Shown here piece by piece: positions 23,956-36,529 of a DNA stretch of 64,000 bases. A program made the translations under genes and the position numbers. The DNA is from Siphonodentalium dalli. Taxonomy: Eukaryota > Mollusca > Scaphopoda > Gadilida > Siphonodentaliidae. Positions within the stretch are counted from its first letter, which is position 1. Each line of letters begins with the position of its first letter. The notes under the pieces are model-generated. The model saw only the letters and a program-made list of their open reading frames with translations. It made no database searches and was not told where the DNA came from. The stretch is from contig CP136066.1 in the NCBI GenBank assembly GCA_032622095.1, positions 197,338,816 through 197,402,815 of the forward strand. Reading direction: 5' to 3'.

Positions 23956-24877
23956 AAATCGTTTAATGCTTTAGAATTTTTGTTTTCGGAGATTTATATA
24001 TATGCTTAAAGACATATTATGGACTTGTTACGGACTTTTTCGGGTGCGAGAAATTGACAAGTTAGTGCTCAGGCACTTTGCCAACCTGGGGAATGTTATC
24101 ATTCTACTAACATCACTGAAAATTTCCAAAAAATCTACCACACCACTTCATAGAGAACATCGTCTGAACTACTCCAAATTGTAAATATTTACATCTCGAT
24201 TCGGGGCGCAACTATCAGCTATAATTAAACAAAAATGATTTCGCCATCGAGAGTCATTGCATTTAACTAATATATAAGAATGACGTTGTGTATCATCCAT
24301 TTGGATTAATATTCGTAACAAATAACTACTTTGAGAAAGAATATTCTTAATTTCTATTTGATCACTCTGCTCGGTGTCTGCCGGAGTGTTTCACATCACT
24401 TTAATCAAGGAAGACTGTTCAGAAAAACTGCATTTCAAGAAATCGTTTAATGCTTTAGAATTTTTGTTTTCGGAGATTTGTATATATGCTTAAAGACATA
24501 TTATGGACTTGTTATGGACTTTTTCGGGTGCGAGAAATTGATAAGTTAGTGCTCAGGCACTTTGCCAACCTGGGGAATGTTATCATTCTACTAACATCAC
24601 TGAAAATTTCCAAAAAAATCTACCACACCACTTCATAGAGAACATCGTCTGAACTACTCCAAATTGTAAATATTTACATCTCGATTCGGGGCGCAACTAT
24701 CGGCTATAATTAAACAAAAATGATTTCGCCATCGAGAGTCATTGCATTTAACTAATATATAAGAATGACGTTGTGTATCATCCATTTGGATAATATTCGT
24801 AACAAATAACTACTTTGAGAAATATTATTCTTAATTTCTATTTGAACTCTCTGCCCGGTGTCTGCCGGAGTGTTTCA
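23956..24877. repeat. Recent 484-bp tandem duplication
   Basis: 23956-24393 and 24440-24877 are nearly identical direct copies starting aaatcgtttaatgctttaga, offset 484 bp, with a few substitutions and 1-bp indels. A more diverged third copy of the second half lies at 57725-57960. Part of it is an open 60-codon frame in copy 1, broken by a 1-bp insertion in copy 2; no domain is recognised. Confidence 0.85.
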
Positions 24878-24954
24878 AGATCACCAAACAACTTTCCTTT
24901 TTAGGGCCACCACATCTTTCCAAAGATGTACTTCTTCCATTTTGCTATCATAGA

Positions 24955-25260
24955 CCGAAAAATGTCGTTAAACTAGAGATCCAAATACCCACTAAGGGCC
25001 CCTATATCTTGAAATATTAAAGACCGAAAATGTCGTTAAACTATAAAGACCGAAAAATGTCGTTAAACTAGAGATCCAAATACCCCCTATATCTTGAGAT
25101 ATTATAAAGACCGAAAAATGTCATTAAACTATTAAAGACCGAAAAATGTCGTTAAACTACAAAGACCGAAAAAATGTCGTTAAACTAGAGATCCAAACAT
25201 CCGCATCCCCTATTTTTTTAGACAATAAAGAACGAAATATGTCGTTACACCATTAATACA
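24955..25260. repeat. Degenerate minisatellite, aaagaccgaaaaatgtcgtt
   Basis: About seven copies of this core occur at irregular spacing. Some are separated by ctagagatccaaatacccc and a tatatcttgagatatt segment. Confidence 0.8.
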
Positions 25261-25494
25261 TAATTTGTGTTTATGAAAGTCTGGCACCCATTAGCAGTTT
25301 GTTTTCAGTACATTTTAATATTCATTGGAACGTAAACAATTATTCGCTGACCGAAATCATGTTAATATCGCCTTTCGTTACTGGTTTCCTCGACTATTTT
25401 ATTTCTCACTGCTCAATACTTATAATTAAAAAAAATGTTCTGTGTTTTGTGTCACTTCTTAATAGCATTATGTATTCTTCTATTGAAAAGAAAA

Positions 25495-25612
25495 AAGTTG
25501 CAGTATACCTTAAAGGCCTTGGTGGGTATCCTTAAAGGCCTTGGTATACTTGGTATATCATTAAAGGCCTTGCAGTATACTTAAAGGCCTTGGTGGGTAT
25601 CCTGTGAACATA
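25495..25612. repeat. Short tandem repeat, cttaaaggccttggtgggta
   Basis: Four or five imperfect copies of a ~25-bp unit containing taaaggccttg. Confidence 0.8.
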
Positions 25613-25689
25613 TTTCCACCTGTCAAAAACCGCTACAAACGAAAATATATATTCAAATATAGACATACTTTGTTAATATACAAATGATA

Positions 25690-26050
25690 AATATCTCATA
25701 AACAGTATGTTATTGTCGTAAATTTGACGATTGTTATGTAAACAAAGCATAACAGTAACTTTCTTGGTGTTTCTTTATATTATGATGGTAAACATAAAGA
25801 GCGTTCTTTGTTGCTCAATTCCTTATTTGGAAATAATAAAGAGCGTTTATACCATTTGTGTGTGATTAGCCAGTAGCATTGTGCTGCCTTCTATAACACA
25901 ACCAGACTCTTGTTTAGATAAAAATTTAGTAGGTCTTTATGTAAGCATGATGTTTGCGCGATAGTGATCGTATATTTGAACCAAAATGTATGCGTTTTAA
26001 TATTTTTCTGTTTACGGTATTTGGAACAAATATGAATATTTTCGACAACT
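25690..26050. repeat. Dispersed repeat, copy 2 of 2
   Basis: Counterpart of 6460-6840, with the same order of blocks including two ataaagagcgtt motifs (near 25795 and 25838). Confidence 0.6.
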
Positions 26051-26965
26051 AAGCCCCCTCGTCCCTTTAATATAATTAATATAACATCCCTCATCCATTA
26101 GTCTCCAAATTTCAATCCTAGTTACACGTCACGCCGCCCCTCATCATTTGCCAATTGTACACCCTTTTTTTGCTGCTGCTGCAACTGCTCAATTTCTTTA
26201 AAAAATATTGAAAAAATGGCCCTTCCGCCCGCCGATATTTACCTCTGATAGTTTTTTTGATCATCGGTCCGCACCAAAATTGAGCACACGTCCCTATATA
26301 ATATACCTATTTAAACCGAGTATACACGGTGGTGTAATAAATCAACCGTTAATTTAACCGTTTAGGTAGCATATTTCCACGTATACGTTATCACGACAAA
26401 TCCCTGCTGATCTGTTATTAATGAACCAAACAATTAACATGTCAACACACTCTGGCCCGCCAATGCTACAGTGTATAAACGTAACGGGACAAATATGCAC
26501 ATCATATTGGCAGCTAACGAGAACATTAATCACCAGCAATCTGCTCACCCCTTTCAGCCGATACGATAGAAACTAAACGATTTGTTACTTCTAATTACCC
26601 GTACTTAATTACACTTGCGTGTTAATAAAGTACGAACCCATTACCACTAAAGGTGAAACATGGGATTTAGAACATTAATATTCACTCTTACATAGTTCCA
26701 CATTCAAGGTTCGTCTTGTGTAATCGTATGTCAGTTGTAACGTTGTGAAACTGCAACCGAACTGAATTATTCTATGCTAACTAGTTCATGGCTGACCTGA
26801 TGCATGCATCTTAGTTTTCTTGTAATCAATAACGTTTCACTGGAGACGAACTGTACCATGTACTCAAAAAACTTAAGTGATTCCCACTTAAGGTCGAGGC
26901 AATCCAATAACATATAGTTAAAACTGTCAATCGACGGTGTCCAGAACAATTAATACATATGACAT
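26051..26965. other. No feature recognised
   Basis: AT-rich, with a short gctgctgctgcaactgctc stretch near 26170. I see no gene, TIR or tandem array. Confidence 0.4.
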
Positions 26966-26969
26966 ATTT

Positions 26970-27125
26970 CACAAATATACATAACACAGCCGCCATGTTG
27001 ATGGCATTAAATGTGGATTCATGCGACTCACATGCGTCACGTGGTGTCAGGTCAACGAACCAAACGATTTGACAGAATAACACCACCACATGTACGCTTT
27101 GGATATCAGAATTGATTTAGATCGC
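26970..27125 (-). repeat. Dispersed ~150-bp repeat, minus copy
   Basis: It contains gccgccatgttgatgg, then cacgtggtgtcagg, then acatgtacgctttgg. Plus-strand copies are at 47255-47420 and 57970-58130. Confidence 0.7.
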
Positions 27126-27131
27126 ACCAAT

Positions 27132-27385
27132 GCATGACCACATTAATATAATGTTTATTAAACAACTTTAATTATATCGGACCCATGCATGACCACATTA
27201 ATAAAATGTTTAATTAGATCGGACCCATGCATGACCACATTAATAAAATGTTTAATTAGATCGAACCCATGCATGACCACATTAATGTAATGTTTAATTA
27301 GATCGGAACCATGTATGAACGCATTAATATAATATTTAATTAGATTGGACACATGCATGACCACATTAATATCATGTTTTGATGG
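27132..27385. repeat. 42-bp minisatellite, about six copies (locus B 3' flank)
   Basis: Same unit as 3895-4150 and at the same position relative to the ASB gene. The minus-strand frame is open through the array and into flanking sequence, giving a 119-codon periodic peptide (HGSDLIKHFINVVM). Absence of stops follows from the unit length. Confidence 0.9.
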
Positions 27386-27419
27386 CCACATGCAATGTAT
27401 CAACGTGGACGTTGTAACG

Positions 27420-27877
27420 TTTTGAAAAAAATTTTCAGCACAGCAAAACAAATTCAATAATCGCTTCTTATAAAGTGTGCCCATGCTTCTGCATGCCGCC
27501 CAAAAGCGGTATATCATAAAGAGCGTTCTCTATTATGACCTATAGTGGTCGTTTTCGTCGTATTTCTAACGGATGATTTTGTTATGGATTTTCACCATCC
27601 ATGTGTGATGCGAATGGTGGTGATTGAATGTATGTTTCATTTATTGATTGATTTATTTATTGTGTAATAAACACACATATGTAAGGTTATATAATGAAGC
27701 TGAACAGACATGAGTGGTCGTTTTCCTCGTATTAATAATGTGTGATTTTCACCATATCTGTGTGATGCGCATGGCGGTGTTTGCATGTATTTTCTGGATT
27801 TTCTTAATAATGTGTTGTAAAATCGGACGGGGAATCATTAGATACCACTAAATTACTATATTATAGTCAGGCTTAAA
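27420..27877 (-). other. 3' UTR and flank of locus B
   Basis: Homologous to 4165-4590. On the minus strand AATAAA hexamers lie at about 27652-27661, some 220 bp after the stop, a candidate poly(A) signal at the same place as in locus A. The ataaagagcgtt motif is at about 27508. Confidence 0.55.
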
Positions 27878-28779
27878 TTATTGTTTAGAATCGGCCATGA
27901 GTACATATTGTCGTAATGATTGTGGTATCTCCACCTGATTCATCGCTATAGGGGTGTCCTTTCCGAGATGTCGTCTTAAGAAAATCCGCGCAGTCGATAG
28001 CAAGCTCCTTGGATTCCGTATCAAGTTAGTCAATAGAATAGTTGTGTCTTCCTCGGGATGAAAGCGTGAAGATATATCGTCCAACCGGTTCCACGTCTCA
28101 TCCATTTTGGTCAGAGAACATCCAGCTTCAGCCAGCAGGAAAATAATATCCACATTGCCCTTAACTGCAGCCACTTCGAACGGTGATCTTGGGACTCTTC
28201 CTGCGAAACATGGTCTACTGCCGCGAGATAAAACGTTCAGATCCACAAATTGTTCAGTAAGAAATTTCACAAAACTCGTATGGCCTTTATACACAGCGTT
28301 CCAAAGAGGAGTGACGTCGTGTGAATTTTTAGCGTCTGGATCAGCACCATATTTAAGAAGTGCTTTGCCGAGCTCAACATTGCCGTTCACTGCAGCATAA
28401 TGTATCGGCGTGTCCATGTCCTTGTCTGCGTTACATACGTTACATGTTTTATCCAATAGGGTCAGGGCAATGTCGGTGTGATTGCCATGGCACGCCAGAG
28501 ATAGAGGGGTATTCTTACATCCTGTCTGTTCGTCGTGTTTCGCCCCTTTTCGAAGTAGATTATCTACGATTTTGTGGTGATTTCGCCACGCTGCGTAGTG
28601 CAGCGGAGAATATTGTTCACTGTTGCTGCAATCGATGCGTGCTCCAAACTTCAAAAGCAGCTTGAATATGGCGAAATTCCCCCTCTTGGCACAGCTAACC
28701 AATGGGGGGTCCCCATTATAAGAGCTGATAGCCAAGTCCCTACTTTTGACCAGCATCTCACGGCATTGTTCTATGTCCT
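27878..28779 (-). CDS. ASB-like ankyrin/SOCS-box protein, last exon (locus B)
   Basis: The exon begins AGGACATAGAACAATGCC after the acceptor atcttttcag and runs to a stop with no frameshift. It gives EDIEQCREMLVKSRDLAIS, about six ankyrin repeats (TPLSLACHGNHTDIA, TPIHYAAVNGNVELG among them), then NPRSLLSTARIFLRRHLG and EIPQSLRQYVL. The first part of this ending matches an Elongin-binding BC box except for Ala at the Cys position; IPQS is in the place of the Cul5-box LPxP. Joined to the exon at 29989-30046 it gives 319 residues. ASB proteins are substrate adaptors of Cullin 5 ubiquitin ligases; here that is inferred. It is the partner of locus C in an inverted duplication. Confidence 0.88.
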
Positions 28780-28850
28780 CTGAAAAGATTATTGAAAATG
28801 ATCAATATCTCACAAATTGACAAATATGACAAATTGATTTTTTTTCTATG

Positions 28851-29568
28851 ATACTATTTTGAAGGCACAATGTTTCGAACTATTTGTTTACTCTAAACAT
28901 ACTCTTATTTCCGATTCCGGACAAATACCATTATATTCAAATATCACAGGAATTCAAAATAGAAGTATCTATATCTTTGATTCCTCCATTTCTGAAGAGT
29001 CAATATATAATCAAACAAATACACAAAATATAAACAAGGAATTACACAAACATTTCATGCACAAACAGTTATGTACAAACCCAGAGAAACAATACAATAT
29101 ACATATTAAATGGACACACATATAGTTACATAGGAACCGTAACATGCGCATATACACGTACACGATTACACGATGAAATGTATCCACGCAGTGATGTTTA
29201 GAGACAGGAATTAAATCTTGAGAACAGTGTAGTGAACTAATGTCGATTATACCCGAACATCCAAAGGTGCCAGATTTGAGCGGCTTCTCTCACCATAAAT
29301 CGACAATCTCCAGGACATCTTCAGCGATGCCATGGAGATAATTGGGGATATACCAAATAAACATGAGCATTTGTCTGTCCACAGGTAGAGTATCAAAGCA
29401 CATGTAACGGTCTATCTGAAAATGTGAGAGGACTCGATTTTTTATATATGATACTATTTTGAAGGCACAATGTCTTGAACTATTTGTATACTGTAAACAT
29501 ACTCTTGTTTCCGATTCCAGACAAATACCATTATATTCAAATGTCACAGGAAATCAAAATAGAAGTGC
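28851..29568. repeat. Direct repeat in locus B intron
   Basis: 28851-28967 and 29449-29568 are ~90% identical copies starting gatactattttgaaggcaca, 598 bp apart. Between them is unique sequence, so this is a duplication of about 600 bp or a dispersed pair. Confidence 0.8.
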
Positions 29569-29569
29569 T

Positions 29570-29665
29570 GAGAGAGAGGGGAGGAGAGTCAAGGGCGGAG
29601 AGATAGATAGAGACAGAGAGAGAGAAGAGAGAGGGGGAGAGAAAGAGAGACATATACAGAGAAAA
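29570..29665. repeat. (GA)n microsatellite in locus B intron
   Basis: Imperfect purine tract. Locus C (36965-37180) and D' (45525-45740) have the complementary (CT)n on the plus strand at the same relative place downstream of the first exon. Confidence 0.85.
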
Positions 29666-29988
29666 GCGATAGAATAACATAATCTGAGGTATGGAAGAAG
29701 CAGGAAAAAGTTAGTGTTCATACTAGGTAGCAAGAGTAGCCTAGTGTGGTCGTTGAAGTCAAAATGCAGGTTCAACCTATCGAACACATTGGCAATGGGG
29801 CCATTTTGGTGTCAAAACATGCGCAAATATCCACGGAACAACATCCGCTTTGGAGATACTTTGTTATCCAATAGGGCGTCCAACAATGTTGTTGTCTATA
29901 TCAAGTATCAGTTCTCGGAATAAGCCTGACATGATCTACGGAAGCGGCTGAAATTACGATAACCCCAAATATAAAAAAGGACGCCTAC

Positions 29989-30046
29989 CGCGGCGAATAG
30001 CCCGAATGAACATTGACTCGTCGCTTGGTGTATATGATCTCAGCAT
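29989..30046 (-). CDS. ASB-like locus B, first exon
   Basis: ATG at 30046 opens MLRSYTPSDESMFIRAIRR plus one base, then a GTAGGC donor. Its length (58 bp) and phase 1 match the other loci. Splicing to 28779 restores GAG and keeps the frame through the ankyrin exon; the intron is 1,209 bp. No signal peptide is apparent. Confidence 0.8.
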
Positions 30047-30272
30047 GTTTATCGGCTGAGTCCTATTCTAGAACTGTCCTTGGTACATGTATTTCATATC
30101 AGATTTGGAGTTATAACCAGTTCGCAATGTTTTGCAATGGTTACCGGTCTTCCGGTTTAAGCATGTAAACAAAACGTGGGCTATTTTCATCGCTGACGCA
30201 GAACAATTACTCAGGATATAAATAGAATTAAATCGATCAGTATATTTTAATATAGAGTGACGTCCCGTTGAG
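30047..30272 (-). promoter_or_regulatory. Conserved upstream block of locus B
   Basis: From tcaacgggacgtcac to the ATG is 226 bp. On the minus strand it has the CRE-like GGGACGTCAC, TATA-like tatattaaaatatac, FOX-like TTGTTTACATGC, ETS-like CCGGAAG and HSE-like GTTCTAGAA. Order and spacing match the other five loci. The motifs are by eye only. Confidence 0.6.
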
Positions 30273-30524
30273 TGCTTGTGCAAGATCACTATTAAGGGAA
30301 TACTACGGTCATGTAAATAAACTATTCGTTTGTGTTGTTTCTTTTTTTCCGGCGACCTTAAGGGTACGTTTATACACTCACACATTTGCCAGGCACCGAA
30401 TGCAAAAGTGCTTATAAAATTCATCTGTAATAAACAGAAAATCATTGAATTTTATGCTCGGGAATAGGTAATTTACTACATTTGCACTCTGTTCTCAAAT
30501 TTGACCCCACATATATACATTTGT

Positions 30525-30890
30525 GATTAGGTTATGAGCATGGATGTCTCATTAGGCTATGTTGATTAGCATGGATGTCTCACAAGGCTATGTTTGTGAG
30601 CATGGTTGTCTCATTGGGCTATGTTATGGGCCTGGGTGTCTCAGGATATGGCTATGAGACTGGTTGTCTCATCAGGCTATGGTTATGAGTCTTGTTGTCG
30701 GATTAGTTATGGTTATAAGTCTGTTTGTGAGATTAGATGATGGTTATGAGTCTGGTTGTCGGATTAGGTTAAGGTAATAAGGTTGTTTTTCAAAATAGGT
30801 TATGGTTATGCGTCTGGTTGTCATATTAGGTGATGGATATGAGCCTGGATGTCTGATTATGTAATGGTTATGAGCTTGGTTGTCGGACAC
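30525..30890. repeat. Degenerate ~30-bp minisatellite
   Basis: About a dozen imperfect copies of ggttatgagcatggatgtct, attaggctat. The divergence suggests age. Confidence 0.75.
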
Positions 30891-31890
30891 CATTGGACAA
30901 AACAATTTGGCACTTTTCTCAAACTTTTCGCATTAGAACTAAGTACCTTTTCTGACAATTTTATCGGTCGATCGCATCCATTGAAACTTCAGAATGTCCC
31001 AATTTAATTACATATGTAATAATATTTCAAAAATATTACCTGACAAACTATTTAAACGCATAAACTAAACTAGCAATACAGTGTCATCGCCAAAGCCCAG
31101 ATCTGGACTTCCAGCACTCTTGCATAGAGTCAAAATATGGGCTTTCAGCACTGAACCAGTCAAGGGTACATTTATACACTAGCAAATCTAACTGCGTGAG
31201 AAGTAAAAACTATGCTATTCCAATAGCAGCTATATGCTATTATCGACATTTGCCTAAAACAGCATGCAATTATCTTGCAAGAATGAATGTTCCACCATTA
31301 AACTATCGAAAGTTTACTTCTCATTGCGTTTTCTTTGGAAACCATAAATTTTATATGAATGTTGCATTCCATATTCTGGAAATATTGGGGTTTCTATGAG
31401 GAAATGCCAGAAAATAACACCGTGCAAACATGGCAGCGTATATACGAACGTACCCTAATGATACATATATTTTCCCATCAACTGTTTGTATAAACATAGT
31501 ACATCACCAATATGGAGGGGGTACCTCTTAATATGGAGTGACGTCCCGTTGGTATAAACATACATGTAGTACATGTACATGCAGGGGCATCACTCTTTGA
31601 TATCAGCTCATTAATTCGCGGTAACCGTGACCTTGCTCCTCGGCCAACCAACTGCACCATAATAAATATCGTGGGCTAAAACACCATCGGCACTTTACAT
31701 CGATTGCATGGGCCTGACCGTGTGTTGTATAGAAATATTTAATAGTAAATATCTTTCTGTATTTCCAAATAATCATTTGCAATTATGAGAATAAAGCATC
31801 AAAAACCAATACAGCTTCCACAATGTTTACATGTGTATGGATAATTATAGTCATTATAATACTGTATAAACATTAATTTAGTGATGACAG

Positions 31891-32014
31891 TTATAAATAT
31901 GTTATAAGCACGGCGTCCGATTTATAAGCGAAATACAGATCACAAGCGCCAGGGGGGCGCGCGTGGTGTTTATTTCGGTTATAAATCGGACGCCGTGCTT
32001 ATAACATATTTATA
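31891..32014. mobile_element. 124-bp hairpin MITE
   Basis: Arms are ttataaatatgttataagca and cggcgtccgatttataa, inverted almost perfectly around a GC-rich centre (ggggggcgcgcg). TSD is not clear. Non-coding. Confidence 0.7.
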
Positions 32015-32234
32015 ACACCCAATCAGCCCGAGAAACTTACAATCAGTGATGAGTTTCTTTTACCAATTAAATGTGTGGTCTGTCTGACAAACATTGTCCG
32101 GTGAATAGCCATCAATGCTCCGTGGTCGGTATTACACCCAAATAGTTCAACGCATTGTATTTGTTCCGAATCGTGACATTTCAATTGAATTTTGTATTTA
32201 AAGGTACTCTATTATACGCTAAATAACTATTTGT

Positions 32235-32480
32235 ATGCCCATTAATCACTGCGACACACCATTACATGGATCACTGCGACACACCATTACATGGATCACT
32301 GCGACACACCATTACATGGATCACTGCGACACACCATTATAATATATACGCCCATTAATCATCGCGACACACCATTACTATATGTATGCCCATTAATCAC
32401 AGCGACACACCATTACATGGATCACCGATACACGACATTACAATATATACGCCCATTAATCATCACGACACAACATTACT
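32235..32480. repeat. Minisatellite with atcactgcgacacaccatta
   Basis: Eight or so copies. Some are 24-bp units joined by catgg; others have an added tatatgtatgccc or tatatacgccc spacer. Confidence 0.8.
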
Positions 32481-32486
32481 ATATGT

Positions 32487-32866
32487 ATGCCCATTTCTTT
32501 GGGTTTGGGGGTAAAAATATTTGATTCGAGTCGAGGAACCCACCCATCAAAGCTCAGAGTGATTAGATATCGATTTTTGAAGTTTGTTAATTTTTGGAGA
32601 TGTGGTCCACCTCCACGTGCTCAAACAAATTGTGGGTGTAAGATGGATCATTCTAAAATCAAGTGGTTATTATTGTTAATAGCAACCACTTGATTTTCGA
32701 GTTATCCATCTTACAACCGCAATTTGTCCGTTTGAGCACATGGAAGTGGACCACATCTCCAAAAAGTAACAAACTTCAAAAATCGATATTTGATCACTCT
32801 GAGCTTTGAATGGTGGGTTCCTCGACGCGAATCAGATATTGTTTACCTCCGAAGCCAATGAAATAG
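32487..32866. mobile_element. ~380-bp palindromic MITE
   Basis: The arms, about 180 bp each, meet near 32672 (aaccacttgattttcgag and its mirror). They share agctcagagtgat, atcgatttttgaagtttgtt and ggagatgtggtcca. Arm identity is high. No TSD or coding sequence could be fixed. Confidence 0.7.
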
Positions 32867-33020
32867 TAATTTAGGGGTGCTTAATCGGATTGATTACCTT
32901 TAATCGTGGATTAATTAGAGAGCACACTACACTTCTATTCTCTTGTGCATTATTCCTACGTATCAGATTTATTTATTCCATACATTCCCAGCCGGATTTA
33001 TTATATCACAAGCAAGACTT

Positions 33021-33599
33021 TCGACCAATGTAAGTTATTCAATGTGGTCCGGTTATCGACCTTTATTTACTTTAAATGCCCGTAAGCTGTTGTCTGCGCT
33101 GTAAAACGGTTTGTCGTTGATTACATTTTTCATTATATATGTTGGTGAGGGAGGGGGGGGGGGGCTACTAAATTTACCACTTTGCGGGACAGGAGGTGCA
33201 AGATTTCGCCGACAAAGCAAATTCCCATGCAATTCGTCGGAATACCCCCCCCCCCCGATCTGAAATTTAGTATGGCGTATACTTAGTATTACTTCAATTA
33301 ATTATTTCTTTATTAACGTTTATATCTTTGGCATGATGTATCGCCCATGTATTCCATGTCGCTACGTCCCTGCATTTGTTTGTGACAAAACATGGGTATC
33401 ACAGCCCATATTAGTAATGCTCACCTAGGCGGAAAAATAATTGTTGAAAGAAAGGGAGTGCATAAGTGGTCAATCAAGGTGTGCGCCGCGAATACAATGC
33501 ATAGGCTTGTTGTAATCACGATAGACCGTTTGACTTAAAGATCTTTACAGTAAATAAAGGTCGGTCACCGGACCTCATTAGATAACTTCCATTGGTCGA
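33021..33599. mobile_element. ~580-bp TIR element
   Basis: Inverted ends start TCGACCAATG and continue ~45 bp (aagttat, ggtccggt, cgacctttatttact). The interior has a G-run (33150) and a C-run (33246). TSD unclear, non-coding. Confidence 0.6.
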
Positions 33600-34194
33600 G
33601 GGCTGATTGGCGTGTTATAATATTATTTAGTCATATGACAAGGTATTCGTCTTTGCACAATTCTCATGTCAGGTACAATGGGGGGGGGATGCAGAAAAAA
33701 ATTCCAGACACATGTCGGGATGGCGGGTGGGTGGTTCGGCGGTCTAAAAAAAAGAGTGATGAAATTTTTTTCCCATCAACATATTTTTCAAAGAATAATT
33801 AGGAAACTTATAAGACATATGACTTATATCAGTTAGTCGTATACTTGCTTATCTGTTTCATAAGTTCCGAATATGATATTCCCGTATTAATGACTAGAGA
33901 ACAATCTATGCATCACGAGGTTGCACACTCATGATTATAATATACGTGTACCGGTACATGTGGCCCAGCTGTGAATATCTATTGAGTTGGCTGGTATTTT
34001 AAGCTACTTCATGCAACAATTCATATCATTTCATTTCAGAGGAACAGGTACTTTGAACACCATACATCCGGGAAAACGAGCCTACCAGGAAATAGAGCAC
34101 ACATGTGCCAATACGATTTACTGCGCATGGCTTATTTCATTCTATTTCAGTCTAATGTTCTATAACTTGTTATTATATATATACTAGACTAGCT

Positions 34195-34670
34195 GATGAG
34201 CCCGACTTCGCCCGGGCAATTTGGGGAACAACGTAGTATTAGGAGAAAGAAAAAAAGTATTTGAGTCGGATCGGTCGATGTCCAGAAACATGGCTCTATG
34301 GGCGAGGTCAAGGTCAATGATACGGTCGCGCGTGCAAATGGACCCGCCCATATTGTTCCAGGGATCAAAGTGGTCCTACATACCTTATTTGAGTCGGATC
34401 GGTCGAGGTCCAGAAACATGCCTATATGAGCGAGGTAAAGGTCAATGACACGGTCGCACGTGAAATTGCACCCGCCCATATTGTTTCGGGGATCAAGGTA
34501 GGCCTACATACCAAATTTGAGTCAGATCGGTAAAGCAGTTTTCGAGTCTATAAACGACATACATACACACATACATACATACATACATACATACATACAT
34601 ACATACACACATACATACATACATGCATACATACATACATACAAACATACATATATACATACAGACAGAA
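34195..34670. mobile_element. Dispersed repeat ending in (ACAT)n
   Basis: It opens gcccgacttcgcccgggcaa, has two ~125-bp direct copies containing gagtcggatcggtcg and cccgcccatattgtt, and ends in tcgagtctataaacgacata before an (ACAT)n tract. The head recurs at 45770. This layout is typical of the 3' ends of retroposons, but I cannot name the family. Confidence 0.5.
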
Positions 34671-35445
34671 GTTCCAAAATATATAATAGATAATCATGAG
34701 TGTGCAACCTCCTGATGCATACATTGTTCTCTGGTCACTAATACGGGCATATCATGCTTATTCAGAACGTATGTAACAGATAAGCAAGTATACGACTAAG
34801 TGATATAATTCATATGTCTTATGTTTCCTAATTATTTTTGAAAAATATGTTGATTGGAAAAAAATGTCATCACTCTTTTTTTCCGACCCCGAACAACCCG
34901 CACGCCCTCACTGTATCTGGAATTTTTCTGCAGACCCCCCCCCCCCCCCCCCATTGTACCTGACATGAGAATTGTGGAAAGAAGAGTAACTTGTCATATG
35001 ACTAAATAATATAATAATTGTCATCATTAAAATACTGTTATACAGTATTAAAATGACTATAATTATCCATAGAAAACATTGTGGAAGCTTGATTGGTTTT
35101 TGATGCTTTATTCTCATAATTGCAAATGAATATTGGGAAATACAGAAAGATATTTAGTATTAAATACTTCAATACAACACACTATCAGGCCCAATCGATG
35201 TAAAGTCTCGAGGGTGTTTGAGACCACGTTATTTAATATGGAACAGTGGGTTCCCCGAGGTGCATCATGTTTCTCCGGTCTCCGCGAAATCAAAGAGTGA
35301 AATCAAAGAGTGGCGCCCCTGGTGGTGTACTATATTTATATCAACGGGACGTCACGCTGTATTAAGAGGGGGGCCTGCTGATGAACTATATGCATACAAC
35401 CAGTTGATAGGAAAATCTATGTATTATAAGGGTACGTTCATACGC

Positions 35446-35790
35446 TGGCAAGTTTGAACGGTGTTTATTTTTGCCTGTAAACAGCATGCAATTATCTCGC
35501 AAGAATGAATCATACAGGTATTGTAAGACAATGTGTTAGTAGCACCATGTGGGTTTCTGTGAGGAAATGCCTGCACAGAAACCCACATGGTTCCAGAATA
35601 TGGAAGGCAACATTCATATAAAATTTATACTTTCCAAAGATAACGCAATGAGAAGTAAACGTTCGGTAGTTCCACATGTAATGGTGCTACTAACACATTG
35701 TCTTAAAATACCTGTATGATTCATTCTTGCGATATAATTGCATGCTGTTTACAGGCAAAGTTCGATAGCATAGTTGCTAGTGGAACTACA
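35446..35790. repeat. ~340-bp inverted repeat
   Basis: tgtaaacagcatgcaatta, gcaagaatgaatcatacagg and acacattgt..tagtagcacca recur inverted around 35610, where gtgggtttctgtg faces cacagaaacccac. Parts recur at 31240-31400 in the B arm. Confidence 0.65.
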
Positions 35791-35824
35791 TAGTTGTACT
35801 TGTCATGCAGTCAGCTGAGGAACA

Positions 35825-36400
35825 GACCGGGGGGATTTTTTTTCCGGGCACGTATGCCGGGGTGGGTGGATGGTCGATGGGACAAACAAATATTTTTTTC
35901 CTCAACTCAATTTGTTTTTTCCTGCAAGTCTTTTTGACTGTTTTTGCAATGAGTTTGGCTTAAAACACCTTAGAATGTCAATATTAACATAAATTAAAAA
36001 TTTCATAATGATCAGACAAACAGTATAGCCTGTAGCCCATGCCAATGGGTTGAATTTTGAAATCCAAGATGGCCGCTGGCAGCCATGTTTTTTGGCCGAA
36101 TGACCCCTATGCACAGGAATTCATATAGAGCTGTTTACATTGAACCCCACCACCATCTATTTTAGTGTTAAAAGGGGGTGGGTGTCCAAAAATGGTCGGG
36201 AAAAAACTTCCAAAACGGAAACAAATTTGGACGCGGGGATGGGTGGGTCCCAACAAGGGTCGAAAGGAAAAAAATCAGCAAACGTGCCTGGAAATGTTTT
36301 CAGACCCCCCCCCCCCCATCCACGCCCGGTACATATTCATTTTTTAACATTTTTACATTGGGTTCTGGCACAATGTGGCTCTCTATACCGAAATACCTGT
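35825..36400. other. Possible relic of a C-run transposon
   Basis: ggggtgggtggatgg (35860), gggggtgggtgtccaaaa (36173) and a C-run (36306) resemble the ends of 8488-10041. A ccaagatggccgc motif is near 36063. No clear TSD, no gene. Confidence 0.3.
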
Positions 36401-36529
36401 AAAAGAATGCCGGGCAAATTAGCGAGTGTGTGAACGAACCCTTGAGGTCACCAGAAAAATAGAAACGAATAATTTATTTCCATGACGGTGGTATGCCTTT
36501 AATGGTTATCTTACATTTCCATTCTGCAC

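Noticed and set aside
24002-24184. 60-codon frame in the 484-bp duplication
   Set aside because: Broken by a 1-bp insertion in the near-identical second copy; no domain.
34190-34225. Hammerhead ribozyme suspected from ctgatgagcccgacttcgcccgggc
   Set aside because: The CTGATGA core and a possible stem II are present, but GAAA does not follow, and the related copy at 45771 has ggtgac instead of ctgatga. It is the head of a dispersed repeat.
34522-34707. Tyr/Cys/Val-rich minus-strand frame
   Set aside because: Translation of an (ACAT)n tract.
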